Notes: generated from the sequence alone by a model not told the origin. A DNA stretch of 64,000 nt from Chelonoidis abingdonii (GCF_003597395.2 NC_133771.1:46775773-46839772), one strand, 5' to 3'; counted from the first letter of the stretch, positions 36,517 to 48,605 are shown. Numbers and translations: made by a program.

Positions 36517-36759
36517 CAGAGGTTCCCAAACCTTTCCACAGTGGACCATATCTTTAATACAGAGATTGTTTTGAGGACCAGCCTCCCTTTGCATTAACAA
36601 TTACATAATGTTTCTATTGCAACTACAGCAGTTGTTTAGGTAAAAATACATTAAATATGTTCTATCGTTTTAATGCAGTTTAGCAAATGGATATCAGTAG
36701 GAGAAACCAGCAATATGTAGCCAGAGCGCTCTACACAGACCATAGTTTGGAAACCACTG
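36517..36759. mobile_element. hAT-type MITE
   Basis: Ends CAGAGGTTCCCAAACC and (complement) CAGTGGTTTCCAAACT. 243 bp, about 100 bp before an AGPAT5 exon. The TSD is imperfect (ACTACTTA / ACCAATCA). Confidence 0.7.
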
Positions 36760-36857
36760 ACCAATCATCTTTTGAAAATGACTTTTTCTTAGTATATTTT
36801 CAGTATTTAAGTCCAGTTAATTTTATCCTTTCAATGTGTGTTTGTGCTCTTTCCTAG

Positions 36858-37019
36858 GGCTTGCAGTATTAAAACATGTGCTGACACCACGTGTAAAGGC
36901 AACTCATGTTGCCATTGACTCAATGAAGAATTACTTAGATGCAGTTTATGATGTTACAGTAGCATATGAAGGTACTGTGGACCACAAAGGGCAAAGAAAA
37001 GTGGCACCGTCCATGACTG
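36858..37019 (+). CDS. AGPAT5: AGPAT5 internal coding exon
   Basis: This 162-bp exon completes a Gly codon split with the previous exon and continues LAVLKHVLTPRVKATHVA, ending in ...SMT plus one base. The acceptor is tttcctag|GGC and the donor CTG|gtgagt, phase 1 to phase 1. The LTPR segment lies at the position of acyltransferase block IV, where the AGPAT family has a conserved proline. MKNYLDAVYDVTVAYEG matches the AGPAT5 subfamily rather than AGPAT1/2. The reading frame is open with no stop, and the substitutions look conservative, as expected for a gene under constraint. It lies 19.2 kb downstream of the preceding exon, with only repeats and unannotated intron between. Confidence 0.93.
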
Positions 37020-37567
37020 GTGAGTTGACGTTATTATTCATTAATTCATACATGCACTGATAAAAATACAGGGCCAGATCCATCCCACAGCTCAGTTTGC
37101 GCTGCTCAGATGGTTAGCAACAGCAGTAAAGCTTGGTGGATCCAACCCAGTGAGGACTTGTCTCTGGGGATGATGAGCATATATAGTGACTCCTACACAA
37201 TTCGGTAGAAGGTTCCCAAACTGTAGGCTCCTACACCAGATCACTGCTTCTGGCCCTCAATTCAGGAAATATTCCTATGGCCAAGTCATACCAAACGATT
37301 ACGATGAACTCTTGTGGCCATTGGCAGCCAGGTGACATTAACTTTTAAGCTTGTGCTGACTCCAGGTTTGGGAAACTATGAAAGTTGCTTAAAGCCTTCC
37401 TCTCTGGCCCGCCTATTTTTGTCATGCCTTTGGTTTTCTGTGGAATGCCTTAGACTATAACTGCTAAAATTTACAAGGGAAAGCATTACACTTAATAACA
37501 TTATTTGAAATTTTACAAATAAAATTATTACAGTTTAATGTAATCTAAAATCTTATAGAAAATTATA
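37020..37567. other. Intronic sequence after AGPAT5 exon
   Basis: No feature recognised after the donor site. Confidence 0.5.
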
Positions 37568-37713
37568 GCATTTTGTCTCCTAGGCCCAACCTAGTCATAT
37601 GGACACATGTCCAGTAAAACTTTACACAGTGTCAATTTTAAATTGACATCTTTTATTGCACTTTAACTTTTCCAGAGTTTTTTAAATATAACCTTCTGTT
37701 CTCATAAAGTTCA
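37568..37713 (+). repeat. 146-bp duplicated block, copy 1
   Basis: Starts GCATTTTGTCTCCTAGGCC and ends ctcataaagttca. A same-length, same-orientation copy lies at 38320-38465, 752 bp away, with scattered substitutions. Confidence 0.85.
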
Positions 37714-37845
37714 ATTGCTTTCAATTATCATGTGCTATTAGGATGAATTAATGGAGATTTCTAACTAAACTAATTAGTAGTAGTTCTTTTAACTCTCTTA
37801 AAACAGGAAACAGGATTTTTTTTTTCTGTAACAAAGTAACTCAAG

Positions 37846-37956
37846 TTTCAGAGCAGCAGCCCTGTTAGTCTGTATCCACAAAAAAACCAGGAATCCTTGT
37901 GGCACCTTAGAGACTAACAAATTTATTTGAGCATAAGCTTTCGTGGGCTACAGCCC
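37846..37956 (-). mobile_element. 5'-truncated hammerhead-type repeat with 12-bp TSD
   Basis: Minus-strand reading begins GGGCTGTAGCCCACGAAAGC: a short hairpin followed by the GAAA box, then TTATGCTC. The CUGAUGA core that precedes this in full copies is cut off. Direct repeats AAGTAACTCAAG flank it (37834-37845 and 37957-37968), typical of target-primed insertion. Confidence 0.6.
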
Positions 37957-38319
37957 AAGTAACTCAAGTTTACTTGCAACTGTATTGACATGCCAGATGT
38001 TTTCCTTTCACCAGCTTCAACTGGTGAATTATCATCACTTCTGGGCATCACTATCTGGATGCATTAAGTTGCATCTGTCAGTAATGAAGGCCAAAATGTT
38101 CATTGTCAAACCTGATCTTTAATTGTAATTTGTCTTTTCAGCACATTAGAAATCTGACTTTGCATACTAGCTGACTAAACCTTTTTGACTTCAGAGTCTG
38201 CTTTGGTGCAGAGGTTTTTTTTCAGTCAGAGTAAGGGTAAAAAGGATTGCATGAAACTTTTTGCTATGACTTGTTTTTCCCCCCCTATTTAAAAAAATGT
38301 TCAATATTCTGAACTCAAA

Positions 38320-38465
38320 GCATTTTGTCTCCTAGGCCGAATGTAGTCATATGAACACATGTCCAGTAAAACTTGAAACAGTGTCAATTTTTAATCAACA
38401 TATTTTATTGCACTGTAGCTTTTCCAGAATTTTTCTAATATAACTTTCTGCTCTCATAAAGTTCA
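38320..38465 (+). repeat. 146-bp duplicated block, copy 2
   Basis: Direct partner of 37568-37713; both begin GCATTTTGTCTCCTAGGCC and share the gaacacatgtccagt region with few differences. Confidence 0.85.
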
Positions 38466-39103
38466 GCTGACTACCCCATTACTGTTATAATAGAATTTTG
38501 TTTTTTAAATATCTGATATTATTTCTTTGTCTAGTTATTTTAAGAAAGAATTCCATACATTATTACTTTTCATTTTAAAGTTCTCGTCAAACTTTTTTGG
38601 GAGCTCCCTAGTACTGAGTATTGCCAAGGTGCACTTTTGTAAAACCTGATTCAGTTTGTAATTCTGCAAGCCTGATGAATATCTGTAGTAAACATTTTGA
38701 GAACACTATTTTCCATTCAGTTCTTCAATCTTAACATTTAGCTTTCTTTCTCTTTTTTTTTTTTTTTTTTAAATCTTTTTGAACTTTTATCTTGTCTTAA
38801 GTGCTATGATCAACTAATATATTCTGTCTGTTTGTAGAGTGCTGCATAAGCTTATGGTGATAAACAAATATATTAAAAAATTTGAGACGTATCCTTCAGC
38901 CAGCTAATTGTGAAGATTGAGATGATTACGGCCTCACACTTGTCTGTACTTTGAGCAACAGAAAAACTAACACGTGATGAACTTTCAGCTAAATAATTAT
39001 TTTATTCATAACCAAGTAGCCATATGGAACATCTATCCAAAACATTCCAGATTCTTGTGGTAGTCACATAAGCTACATAATTTATTATTGGACATATAAG
39101 AAC
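38466..39103. other. Intronic sequence with a T-run
   Basis: T-run at 38752-38770, otherwise nothing recognised. Confidence 0.5.
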
Positions 39104-39481
39104 TAGGGGTGTTAAGTGATTTAAAAAATCGTGATTAATCATGTGATTAAAAAAATTAATCACGATTAATCATGCTGTTAATAGTAGAATACCATTTATT
39201 TAAATTTTTTAGATGTTTTCTACATTTTCAAATATTGATTTCAATTGCAATACAGAATACAAAGTGTACATTGCTCACGTTATATTTATTTTTGATTACA
39301 AATATTTGTGCTGTAAAAAACAAAATAAATAGTATTTTTCAATTCATCTCATACAAGTACTGTAATGCAATCTCTTTATCTTGAAAGTTGAACTTACAAA
39401 TGTAGAATTATGTACCACAAAAAAAACTGCATTCAAAAACAAAACAGTGTAAATCTTTAAAGCCTACAAGTCCACTCAGTC

Positions 39482-40060
39482 CTACTTCTTGTTCGGCCAG
39501 TCATTTGTACAAACAAGTTTGTTTACATTTGCAGGCGAATATGCTGCCCACTTCTTGTTTACAATGTCACCTGAAAGTGAGAACAGACATTTGCATAACA
39601 CTGTTGTAACTGGCGTTGCAAGATTTTTACGTGCCAGGTGTGCTAAAGATTCATATGTTCTTTCATCTTCAACCATCATTCCAGAGGACATGAGTCCATG
39701 CTGATAACAGGTTCTGCTCAATAATGATCCAAAGCAGTGTAGACTGATGCATGTTCACTTTCATCATCTGGGTCACATGCTACCAGCAGAAGTTGATTTT
39801 CCTTTCTGATGGCTTCTGATTCTGTAGTTTCTGCATTGGAGTGTTGCTCTTTTAAGGCTTCTGAAAGCGTGCTCCACACCTCATCCCTCTCAGATTTTGG
39901 AAGGCACTTCACATTCTTAAACCTTTGGTCGAGTTGCTGTAGCTATCTTTAGAAATCTCACACTGGTACTTTCTTTGCATTTTGTCAGATCTACAGTGAA
40001 AGTGTTCTTAAAATGAACAACATGTGCTGGGTCATCATCCGAGACTGCTATAATATGAAA
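39482..40060 (-). pseudogene. hAT transposase C-terminal part (broken)
   Basis: The minus-strand frames give, from the right, a segment around DDDPAHVVHFKNTF and DLTKCKESTSVRFLK, then KCLPKSERDEVWSTLSEALK, then LAHLARKNLATPVTTV followed by LFSLSGDIVNKK. The last is the hAT C-terminal dimerisation domain of ZBED-like transposases. Stops and frame changes separate the pieces. It would catalyse cut-and-paste transposition in an intact element. Confidence 0.7.
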
Positions 40061-40165
40061 TACATGGCAGAATACGAGTAAAACAGAGCAGGAGACATAC
40101 TATCTTCCCCCTAGGAGTTCAGTCAAAATTTAATTAACACATTTTTTTTAACGAGCGTCATCAGC

Positions 40166-40384
40166 ATGGAAGCATTTCCTCTCGAATGGTGGCCAAAGCA
40201 TAAAGGGGCTGTTTACATAAACATAAAGGAATGTTTAGCAAATCTGGCACATAAATACCTTTCAATGCCAGCTACAAAAGTGCTACGCGAACGCCTGTTC
40301 TCACTTTCAGGTGACATTGTAAATACGAAGCTGGAAACATTATTTCCTGCAAATGTAAACAAACGTGTTTGTATGAATGACTGA
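40166..40384 (+). pseudogene. Second, inverted hAT dimerisation domain
   Basis: This + strand frame reads LANLAHKYLSMPATKV and LFSLSGDIVNTK ... ANVNKRVCMND, the same domain as at 39482-39721 on the opposite strand. It is the coding part of the inverted arm and cannot make a complete transposase. Confidence 0.75.
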
Positions 40385-40808
40385 CTGAACAAGAAGTAGG
40401 ACTGAGTGGACTTGTAGACTCTAAAGTTTACATTCTTTTGTTTTTGAGTGCAGTTATGTAACAAAAAAAATCTACATTTGTAAGTTGCACTATCACAATA
40501 AAGAGATTGCATTACAATACTTGTATGAAGTGAATTAAAAAATGCTATTTCTTTTGTTTATCTTTTTTATAGTCCAAATATTTGTAATCAAAATAATTTA
40601 AAGTGAGCACTGTACATTTTATTCTGTGTTGTAATTGAAATCCATATATTCAAAAATGTAGAAAAACATCCCAAGATAGTTAATACATTTCAATTCGTAT
40701 TCTATTAACTGTACAATTAAAACTGCGATTAATTGCAGTTAATTTTTTTAGTTGTGATTAATTTTTTTAGTTAATCACGTGAGTTAACTGCAATTAATCG
40801 ACAGCCCA

Positions 40809-41376
40809 AGTAAGGATATATGAAAAATTATGAAGATAGTCATATTGTCATTCTCTTGAACCCTCAAGTCACAAAATAGAAGAAAAGTATATGTTCTGAA
40901 AAGACCATTCTGCCATTTTGCCAGGCAATAGCCTAAGAACTGTTTGTTTTGTTCAAAAATTAATATAACATGGTTTGAGGGCACTGGGAATCAATATAGA
41001 AAAACTCCTAAAATTAGTATTATAAAACATCCAATTTATGATAGGTACATATTCATGTCAAAAGTAAGAAGATAACGTTAACATTTCTTTTTCAATTTAG
41101 CAGCTTTGATTGGAATTTATTGTATGGAAAACAAACTTTTGATAAGCACAACTCTAATTGAAGGCAACAGATTTAGTATGTTGAAGAATTATTTCTCATG
41201 TGAATGAAATTTTACTTCCATATAGTTAAAACATAGTTCTCGAGAAATTCAACATGCTTTCATAACTGTAAAACAAAATTCTTCACAAGAGCCCCTGTCA
41301 TTGTCTCAGAACCCGTATGTGTCTAGGGACTTGGTTAATTCTTTGCTGACAATTTGTGTTCAGTGGTAGTCATGAG
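40809..41376. other. Intronic sequence, nothing recognised
   Basis: AT-rich intron. Confidence 0.5.
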
Positions 41377-41980
41377 TAAGGCTACATTTTAGTCACGAGT
41401 ATTTTTAGTAAAAGTCATGGATAGATCACGGACAGTAAACAAAAGTTTATGGTCCGTGACCTGTCCATGACTTGTACTATATACCCCTGGCTGAATCTTG
41501 AGGGGAGGTGTGACTAAGGAGTGCTGTGGGTGTTTGGGGGGGGCAGCCCAGGGGGCGCTGCGGGTGCTCAGGGGATGCCATGGTGCTCAGGGGGTGGCCC
41601 AGGACCCCGCTGGTGGTGGAGGAGTGGGTTGATTGGCACGGCTGGCAGGTTTCCTACCTGGCTCCTCGCAGCTCCCCGGAAGCGGCGACATGTCCCTCCC
41701 TCGGCTTCTGTGCGCTGCCCCCACCCCCAGGCATTGGCTCCGCAGCTCCCATTGGCCGGGACAGGGAGGGGATTCAGACACCTGTAGCCCCCCAGATCCT
41801 GGCACACACACAGGAGCACATGGAATGGGGCTCAGACACCCCCAGAGAAGCAAGGTCCTCATATCTCAGCAGGGAGAGGGGCTGTGACCCTCCTAGATGG
41901 TCCTGGTACACACACAAAGGTAGTGAGTGGGGCTCAGACCCACCCAGATCCTGTCCTACACTCAGAAGGTGAGAATGTAG
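41377..41980. mobile_element. Probable DNA transposon fragment with hairpin and GC-rich body
   Basis: TAAGGCTACATTTTAGTCAC opens a unit with a hairpin: arms 41413-41432 and 41453-41472 are complementary at 18 of 20 positions. A GC-rich body follows with the GCAGCTCCCATTGGC motif also found at 57.6 kb. The right end is not resolved. Confidence 0.45.
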
Positions 41981-43017
41981 GTGTGAAGTAGCCCTGTCCA
42001 TTTTCTCCCCCTGCTACTCCCTTCCCTGTGTCCCTCACCTCATCCACCCCTCTCCTATTGAGGTAGGCACAACCCCACTGACTCCTGTTCCTCCCATTTT
42101 CCCATCCATAAAATGTCCCTCCCCTGCCAGCAAGTATTTGCATGTCTAATTTTTTTTTTTTTTTTTTTTTGCAAAAATACTTTGATTACACTCACCGTCA
42201 GAGACAGATTTTTAGCAATATGCCTTCTGCTTGAGGTGGGACTCAAACTGACACTCATTGGATGTGCCAGTTTCAGAAGGAGTACTGCTTATCTTGAGCC
42301 ATCCAGTTGATATGAAACTTTCAGCACTAAATCCCGTTGGCTCCTCTGTCTGTGTATGCTCAGTGTAATCTGTTTGGTGCAACGCCAAACATTGCAAAGG
42401 TTGAAGTGCCTAATTAAATAACTAAACTCTTTGGCTAATAATATTTTAAAGGCTAATGGATAGCATGCACTCTGTTGGAATCGCTCACAAGCACTTGAGA
42501 CCCTCGTGTGATTATGTCAGCCCTGGTTTGATCTGTATCTGCACAAAAATTTGCTGCCAGAACATGTCAGTTTTAAGAAAAGCTATTTGATTCCAAGACT
42601 ATGTCTTGAGAACTCCTTGTTTAAATAGCTCCAAATTTGGATCACTTACCAAACCCCACACCCCCATGAGGCACACAAAAATTTAGAGGCAATCTGAGTA
42701 ACCATGCAGATTTTAGAATGCTTAGAAGAGTCAAACTTTAAACATAAAGGTGGTTTTAATCTTAGCTATAGCAGAGTTGGTGCAGGGCTCCTTACCTCTG
42801 TCATACTGCATCACATCCAACCCGAATCACAGACTGAAAGTTCTTCCTATTTGTTGGTTTTTCATTGCCTCTTGTGACATGAGTGAGTGGTCTCAGTCAA
42901 GTTTCTCAGGGACATCACATCAATGCCTGGAGCAGTCAGTGCAAACAAGTGGTGGTTACACAAAGCTATCTTCTCCCACATCTCTAAAGTTAGTATCTCC
43001 TGGTAAGGGATGAGAGA
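41981..43017. other. Intronic sequence with a T21 run
   Basis: T-run at 42150-42170; otherwise nothing recognised. Confidence 0.5.
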
Positions 43018-44471
43018 CAGGGCCGGCTTTAGGCTGAGTCACCCGATTCCTGGGAATCGGGCCCCGCGCCTAAGAGGGCCCCGTGTTTTAGGCACTTTTT
43101 GAATTTTTTTTACTTACCCCGGCTGCGGTCTGCTCCGGGGTCTTCCATGGCCCCGCTCCCCTGACCAAAGCGCCGGCGGGAATGCGGCTGCCCCAGGCCC
43201 CACTCTCTCAGCTGGATCTCTGACCAGCGTAACCGCCAAGGCCCCGCTGCCCCCCCGCTCTCCTGGCTGGAGCTCGCTGGGAGCTCTTGCGGAGCGCGAC
43301 AAGCCCTTCGCCCCGGCTGAGCTCTGGCCGGGGAAATGGGAGGCGCGGAACAAGCCCTGCGTCCCCGGCTGGAGCTGCTGCGGAGCGCGACAAGCCCCGC
43401 GGGCCCGGCTGGGAGGCTCCATCCGGAGCGCTGCAAGCCCTGTGCCCCGCTCTCCACTGCTGGAGCTCTGCTAGAGCGCGCAAGCCCTGTGCCCGCTGGC
43501 TGGAGCTCCGGCCCTTTAAATCGCCCCCAGATCCCTGTGTAAGCGGGGGGGCTCTGGGGGGCTATTTAACGGGGCCAGCCTCCAGCTGGCCTCTGCCCAC
43601 CCGGCTTGAAATAGCTGCCGGGCCGCCGCCCCCATGCCTTCCCCGGGCCCCGCGTTATTAAAAGGTCCCAGAGCGGGGGTTAGAGCAGGAGCGAGCCTGG
43701 CTTAAATAGACCCCCAGAAGCCATGGGATAGTGGGGGGCCTTTGGGGCCTATTTAAGAGCCGGGCTCCAGCGCCCTGCTGCACCCCTTGCCTGCTGCACA
43801 AGCCTCGCCCCCACTGCCTGCATGCCGCTCTGCACCCCCTGCCCCAGCCAGCCCCTACCAACCCCGCCTGTCTCCACCAACCTGCCCCACACCCGCTGCC
43901 CGCCCAGCCCCTGAACTGCCCCCACCCTGCCCTGTCTCCAGCCAACCCTGCTGCCCCCTCCTAAGCCAGCCGTCTCTACTTCTGTCTCCAGCCCTGCCAA
44001 CCCCTGCATGCACCCCCTGTGTCCCTGCCAAAGCCAGCCCTGCCCACCTCCCCTGTGTTCCAGCCAGGCCCGCACCCTGCCCTGCCATTGCAGCCAGACC
44101 CTCACCTCAGTCGCCCCGCCCTGCCTCGAAGCCAGCCCCATGTCCCTGCTCCCTGCGGTTCCAGGCCAAGTAACCTGCACACCTGCTTCAATGACGGGAG
44201 CAGGGACAGCAGGACCCACACTTTGCACAACCCCGGAATGCAGGGAGCCACACATTGTGAAATATCAGTTTATAATAACCAATCAACAGCATATATGATG
44301 CAATGTACATAATATACAATTTTATTATTTATATACTTATAGAAAGTAAATAATACATGGAAGAAATGGAAGGCTTTTTTTTTTTTACACTTTTTTCTTT
44401 TTAAGTCATCCCTGCCAGGGCCCCGCCGAAAGTGTTCGAATTGGGCCCCGCACTTCCTAAAGCCGGCCCTG
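43018..44471. mobile_element. GC-rich hAT-type element with perfect 8-bp TSD
   Basis: Ends CAGGGCCGGCTTTAGG and CCTAAAGCCGGCCCTG are perfect 16-bp inverted repeats, and ATGAGAGA is duplicated exactly at 43010-43017 and 44472-44479. The interior is very GC- and CpG-rich at 43100-43680 and C-rich at 43780-44160. The many open frames there are composition artefacts. No transposase. Confidence 0.93.
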
Positions 44472-44959
44472 ATGAGAGAGTTTGGTGGACCAGTGTGGGG
44501 AAGCTTGCACTGCTTACCTGTTTATTTTTAATAATCTCTGTTAGACTCCAGTGTTGTCACTGGTACTTCAATGAACACTAAATTCATATTTGCATCTTTA
44601 TATACTCTGCCTGGAGTTTTTAACACAAGCAGATGGTATTTATCTGGGGATTCTAGTTTAAATAAAGTGTGAAGTAGTAGCGTCTGACAATGGTAAACAC
44701 TGAATAAAAATAGCAAGTGACATAAAGATAGACTCTGTGTTAAAGGAGCCAAAGGAAATCCTGAGAATTACTGACAGCCCTATCGCAGTTTCAAACATGG
44801 TCTGAAGGGTTTTGTGTTGTTTTATAGTTACTACAGCATTTTGATCAATATAACCTGAGAGGATTAAATCAGTTTGACATCCTTTGAGGGAAAATTGTGC
44901 CTTTCTTATGCCTTAAATTTTTGGTACAATCTAACAAAATGGTAGGTAAGTAACCCAGT
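44472..44959. other. Intronic sequence, nothing recognised
   Basis: AT-rich intron. Confidence 0.5.
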
Positions 44960-45565
44960 GAGAATAATTTCCTGGATTTTTCAAAAGCATTTAGATTAAA
45001 TCCTTCAGAAGATGATTAATGAAGATTGAATTGCTATGGATTAATTATCAATATCTTGTGAATTAAAAGATGGCTAACAGATAGGAAATAGTCATAGTGA
45101 GGAAGTAATAGTGGGTTAGCCAGAGTGCAGCGGCAATAAAAAGAAATCAGAGATACAGAAAATGATCCTCATCAGGAGCACTGTCCAAATTTTAAATCAC
45201 CTTTTATGTCTTAAGCTCCAAAGAAAGGTAGTAGAGATAGCTAGAGATATGATGTAAGACTCTGAAACTAGATGTACTAACCTGTTAAAGAGAAGAATGA
45301 GAGGGGCTTCAATAGCTAATTGGAATAATGATGGTCATAGTGAGAAATGATTGCGTCACATCACTTCAACCGGTCCCTTAATATAAGAGCAAAGGGACAC
45401 TTAGCAAAAATTAAAGAACAATGAATTTAGAGCAGGGGAATTAAATAAGTCACTACCATTCTTGATGCTGCATATTGTCGGCATGTGGAATTCAGTGCTG
45501 CAGAAAGTAATTGACCTGAGTATGTGGCTGACTTTTAAATATGACTGGATAACTAGATGCCATGA
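44960..45565 (+). mobile_element. Possible ancient CR1-type fragment
   Basis: Broken frames resemble the CR1/L3 ORF2 C-terminus (aagagcaaagggacacttag, then tgtggaattcagtgctgcag). Highly degraded. Confidence 0.35.
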
Positions 45566-47949
45566 ATAACCTCTGAATTTGTACAAGCTAAAATAAAAAT
45601 AATGTTCATATTTCCTGGTGTAAACTTTCCACTTGAAAGATGTAGGAGGAATTTTCATTTATGAAACTTTTAGCTTGAATGGCAGTTTTGCTGTGTTTTA
45701 CCATATCACAACTTTTTTAAAAACAAAAAACATGGTTTTACCCTGAGAAGATATCAGAGAATATTTATTTAAAATTAACAGAGCTTTAACCTGGGGTAGG
45801 TAAAAAGATAATATTAAAGTTTAAGTGAAAATATGCTGTGTTTATTCTATATAGGAATAGAGACATAATGGTAGAACCATATAAAGATTAATTCTGGCAA
45901 CCTGGGATCCCCTGTAGGAATTGGTGGTTAATGAAAATGCTGGTACTATTAACAAGGAACTATTAATGTGCATACATTTAAGTACATGCTTTAAGTTTTT
46001 GCCAGTCAGGATCATAACAAAAGTAATGTGTTGTGGTAATGTTCATGTGCTTAAGTCTTTCAGCAGTGAAACAATAATGTGCTTCTATTTGGTCATATGA
46101 AAATAATCTAATAAAATACTTTCCCAATAATATCAATTTCTGGAGAGTGCATATACCCTGTAGTAGTTTTTTCTATAGAAAATCCATTCAGATTAATGGA
46201 AGAAATCAGGCTATTCTGGGCATATTTGATGTCTGTCACAGTTTATGGAGCTAGCTGCTGCACCTTTGACTCCTTAGTGGTCTCTTGAGGGCACACACTT
46301 CACCTCCCCCTCTGCCCCCTCACCCCCCTCCAAATGTGAAGCCTCATACCTTTATCTGTCTTAGGTGGAATTTAGCAATTATCACACTCTTAGATTAGGA
46401 CCTGGGCTAAGGTACCCTGCACATCAACCATTATTATGCTGCAGGTCTGACTGAGTTTGGGCACCTGTGGTTCTTCCCTTTGGTGGTAGTCTGCTGCCTT
46501 CTCAGATGTGTTTTGTTTTGCAGTAGGAGCCACACATTTGGGAAAAAGGATTTTAAAGCGATAGTCTACATGCATCTATCTTATCTAAAGGCTCGTAATC
46601 CTCTGATGATAATCTAGGCAGGCCTGACTTCTTTAGGCACCCCAACAGGATCTTGTGTGTGGCTGGTTCCCCTGAATAACAACTGATCCTGTCTTCAGGG
46701 AGTGTCTCTTTTCAACCTTGCCAGAGTTCTTCTGTGTTCCTGGGCCTTTTCTGGAGCTGGTCAAAATCAGTTTTGTAGGTTCGCTGGAGGAGAGGTAGGA
46801 ATATCAAGCTAACAGTTCTGGCATTGTCCCTGAATGATGTTTGCTAAGAGGTGGCAATCTTGAGCTATTCTTTTCCTTCCTGCCTGTTTTTTCCAAACAG
46901 CCTTCTATTGAGCTAAACTAGTATATTCACACAGTAAGTATCCCAGTAATCTGCCCAACATACAGTATTCATATGTTATTACAGAGCAGCTTCAAATCTC
47001 TCACAATGTATCTCTACACTAGAGGAGAGTATTTACTGTATATGTTCAGTCTATCTGACAGAATGAAAGGAGTTTATTCCATGAACAAGGCCCTGTAAAT
47101 ATTACTGTTCTCTGTCAAATATTGTCTTGTTTCAACTAAACAGTTTGCATTAGCCCTTTCAACTGTCTGATCTCCTGTGCTAATAGCACTACAGAAAAAC
47201 GCAGTGTACCACTTACCTTTTTAGAATAGCAAAAGCTAATTATTTGACAGCCTCCATCTCTAGATCTGCATGTGTTGGGAACCTCGATCTACAGGTAATT
47301 TCCTGAAGAGATCCTGTAATTCAGAAGTTTCTAATTACCTGTTTTCTTTAGCCTTAAGAGATTAACAATTTCATGATGGATTTCTCTTTAATCAAGTAAT
47401 TGTTCCCTGGATTGTCAGACAGAATGTCCACTTCCCCACAATGCTACTTCTCTGTACAAGGTTGCTGCCTTTCAACAGCCAACGTTGCAATGGAATGTCA
47501 TTATTTTTCACTAGAACCAGCGGTGAAACGGTTTTATGTCAACTGGATTCAAGATGGTTACAGATGTGAATCTGAGAGATACACTGGCACTCAGAATTAA
47601 TGTTTGATTTACTTGTTGGTTGCTAATTTTGGATATAAAACAGTAAAAAGCAGTGAGGTAATGTGTCTTACTTTACAAATCAAATCCATTAATAATGATT
47701 TGAGTCTAAAGGTTCAGTCTAGATTAATGATTGTAGTGAAAAACATTATAAAATAACTAACAGATGACACTTGCAGTTTGGACAAGAGCTTTATTGACAT
47801 GACTTGTTGCCATAACAGGCAGGGCTTATATACCACAACTTTCAATATTCTATTGCTAAAAGGATACATTTTTAATTTTATTTCTATTAATAAAATCTGC
47901 TTCAAGTCAGATTTCCCCCTCCTGTGATGTCATGTTCAGTGTATTCCAA
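45566..47949. other. Intronic sequence, nothing recognised
   Basis: AT-rich; 46225-46340 is C-rich and vaguely LTR-like but I could not delimit it. Confidence 0.45.
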
Positions 47950-47959
47950 ACATTGCCAA

Positions 47960-48200
47960 AGTCCTTCAAGGTTAAAGGGGAAATCCGGATCTGATATTGA
48001 TATATACTGTAATATATAGGAAGGAACTGGTTACTGTATTGTAAATAGTTTGGGAGCTCTCTAGTAGCCCTCCATCTTCAATTGCAAAAGCCATTAGAAC
48101 CCTCAGAGCAGCAGTGAACATAGGTACCTAGGTCTTTTGGTTTTACGTAGTTAATAAACACGGTTATGTGGAATGCCAACTTTGCCAGTGTGGTTTCCCA
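47960..48200 (+). repeat. 5' LTR of the + strand gypsy (partial, approximate)
   Basis: Contains aaatagtttgggagctctct and ttaataaacacggttatgtg, paralleled by aaatagtttgggtgaccca and tcaataaacacagctatttg near the other end of the element. The start is uncertain. Confidence 0.55.
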
Positions 48201-48279
48201 TATTCATTTCAGTTGTACTGAAAGCAAGGATGCAACAATTGGCATTGAGGATGTGATGATCCTCATCCAGGTATACAGG

Positions 48280-48605
48280 TTAACTGGAGCAAATGAAACA
48301 CCTTTGTTGTGCCAATGCTGAAAAAGAATGGGGCTGTCCTTATCTGTGAGCATTTCAAGTACTGCATTCCCAGTATTGCATTCAAACCAGTATTCTTTAC
48401 CTAGAATAGAGAATATGTTTGCCTCAGTAACTGGTGGCATGCTGTTGAAGATCAATCTACCCTGAGCCTATCTAAAAATGGGGATTGAAGAGAGTGAGAA
48501 GAAGTACCTCACAGTTAATACACAGAAGGTCTTATTTCAATATAACAGGGTAGTGTTTGGAATTGTCAGCACCCACTTTTTAATAGCAAGACCCGTATCA
48601 GGAAT
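48280..48605 (+). pseudogene. Gypsy reverse transcriptase, N-terminal part
   Basis: Frames give VVPMLKKNGAVLICEHFK (fingers), then LLKINLP and AYLKMGIEESEKKYLTVNTQ, matching gypsy RT before the catalytic box. Stop and frameshift near 48400 and 48460. It continues at 50521 after the inserted element. Confidence 0.75.

Larger units (their letters stand above)
39104..40808 (-). mobile_element. hAT transposon with large inverted duplication
   Basis: The ends AGGGGTGTTAAGTGATTT and attaatcgacagccc resemble hAT TIRs rich in TTAATC motifs. The left arm (about 39106-39640) and right arm (about 40230-40808) are inverted copies of each other, both covering the 3' UTR and the transposase dimerisation domain. 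The unique middle encodes more transposase on the minus strand. No clear TSD. Confidence 0.72.

Noticed and set aside
41521..42001. Cluster of ORFs up to 148 codons
   Set aside because: GC-rich transposon body; translations are Pro/Gly/Ser-rich with no domain and overlap on both strands.
43110..44312. Many overlapping ORFs of 65-168 codons on both strands
   Set aside because: They lie inside a GC-rich hAT element, are low-complexity Pro/Ala/Gly/Ser, and are open in several frames at once.
46215..46340. Possible LTR start (tgtcacagtttatggagc)
   Set aside because: No second end, TSD or matching copy found in the window.
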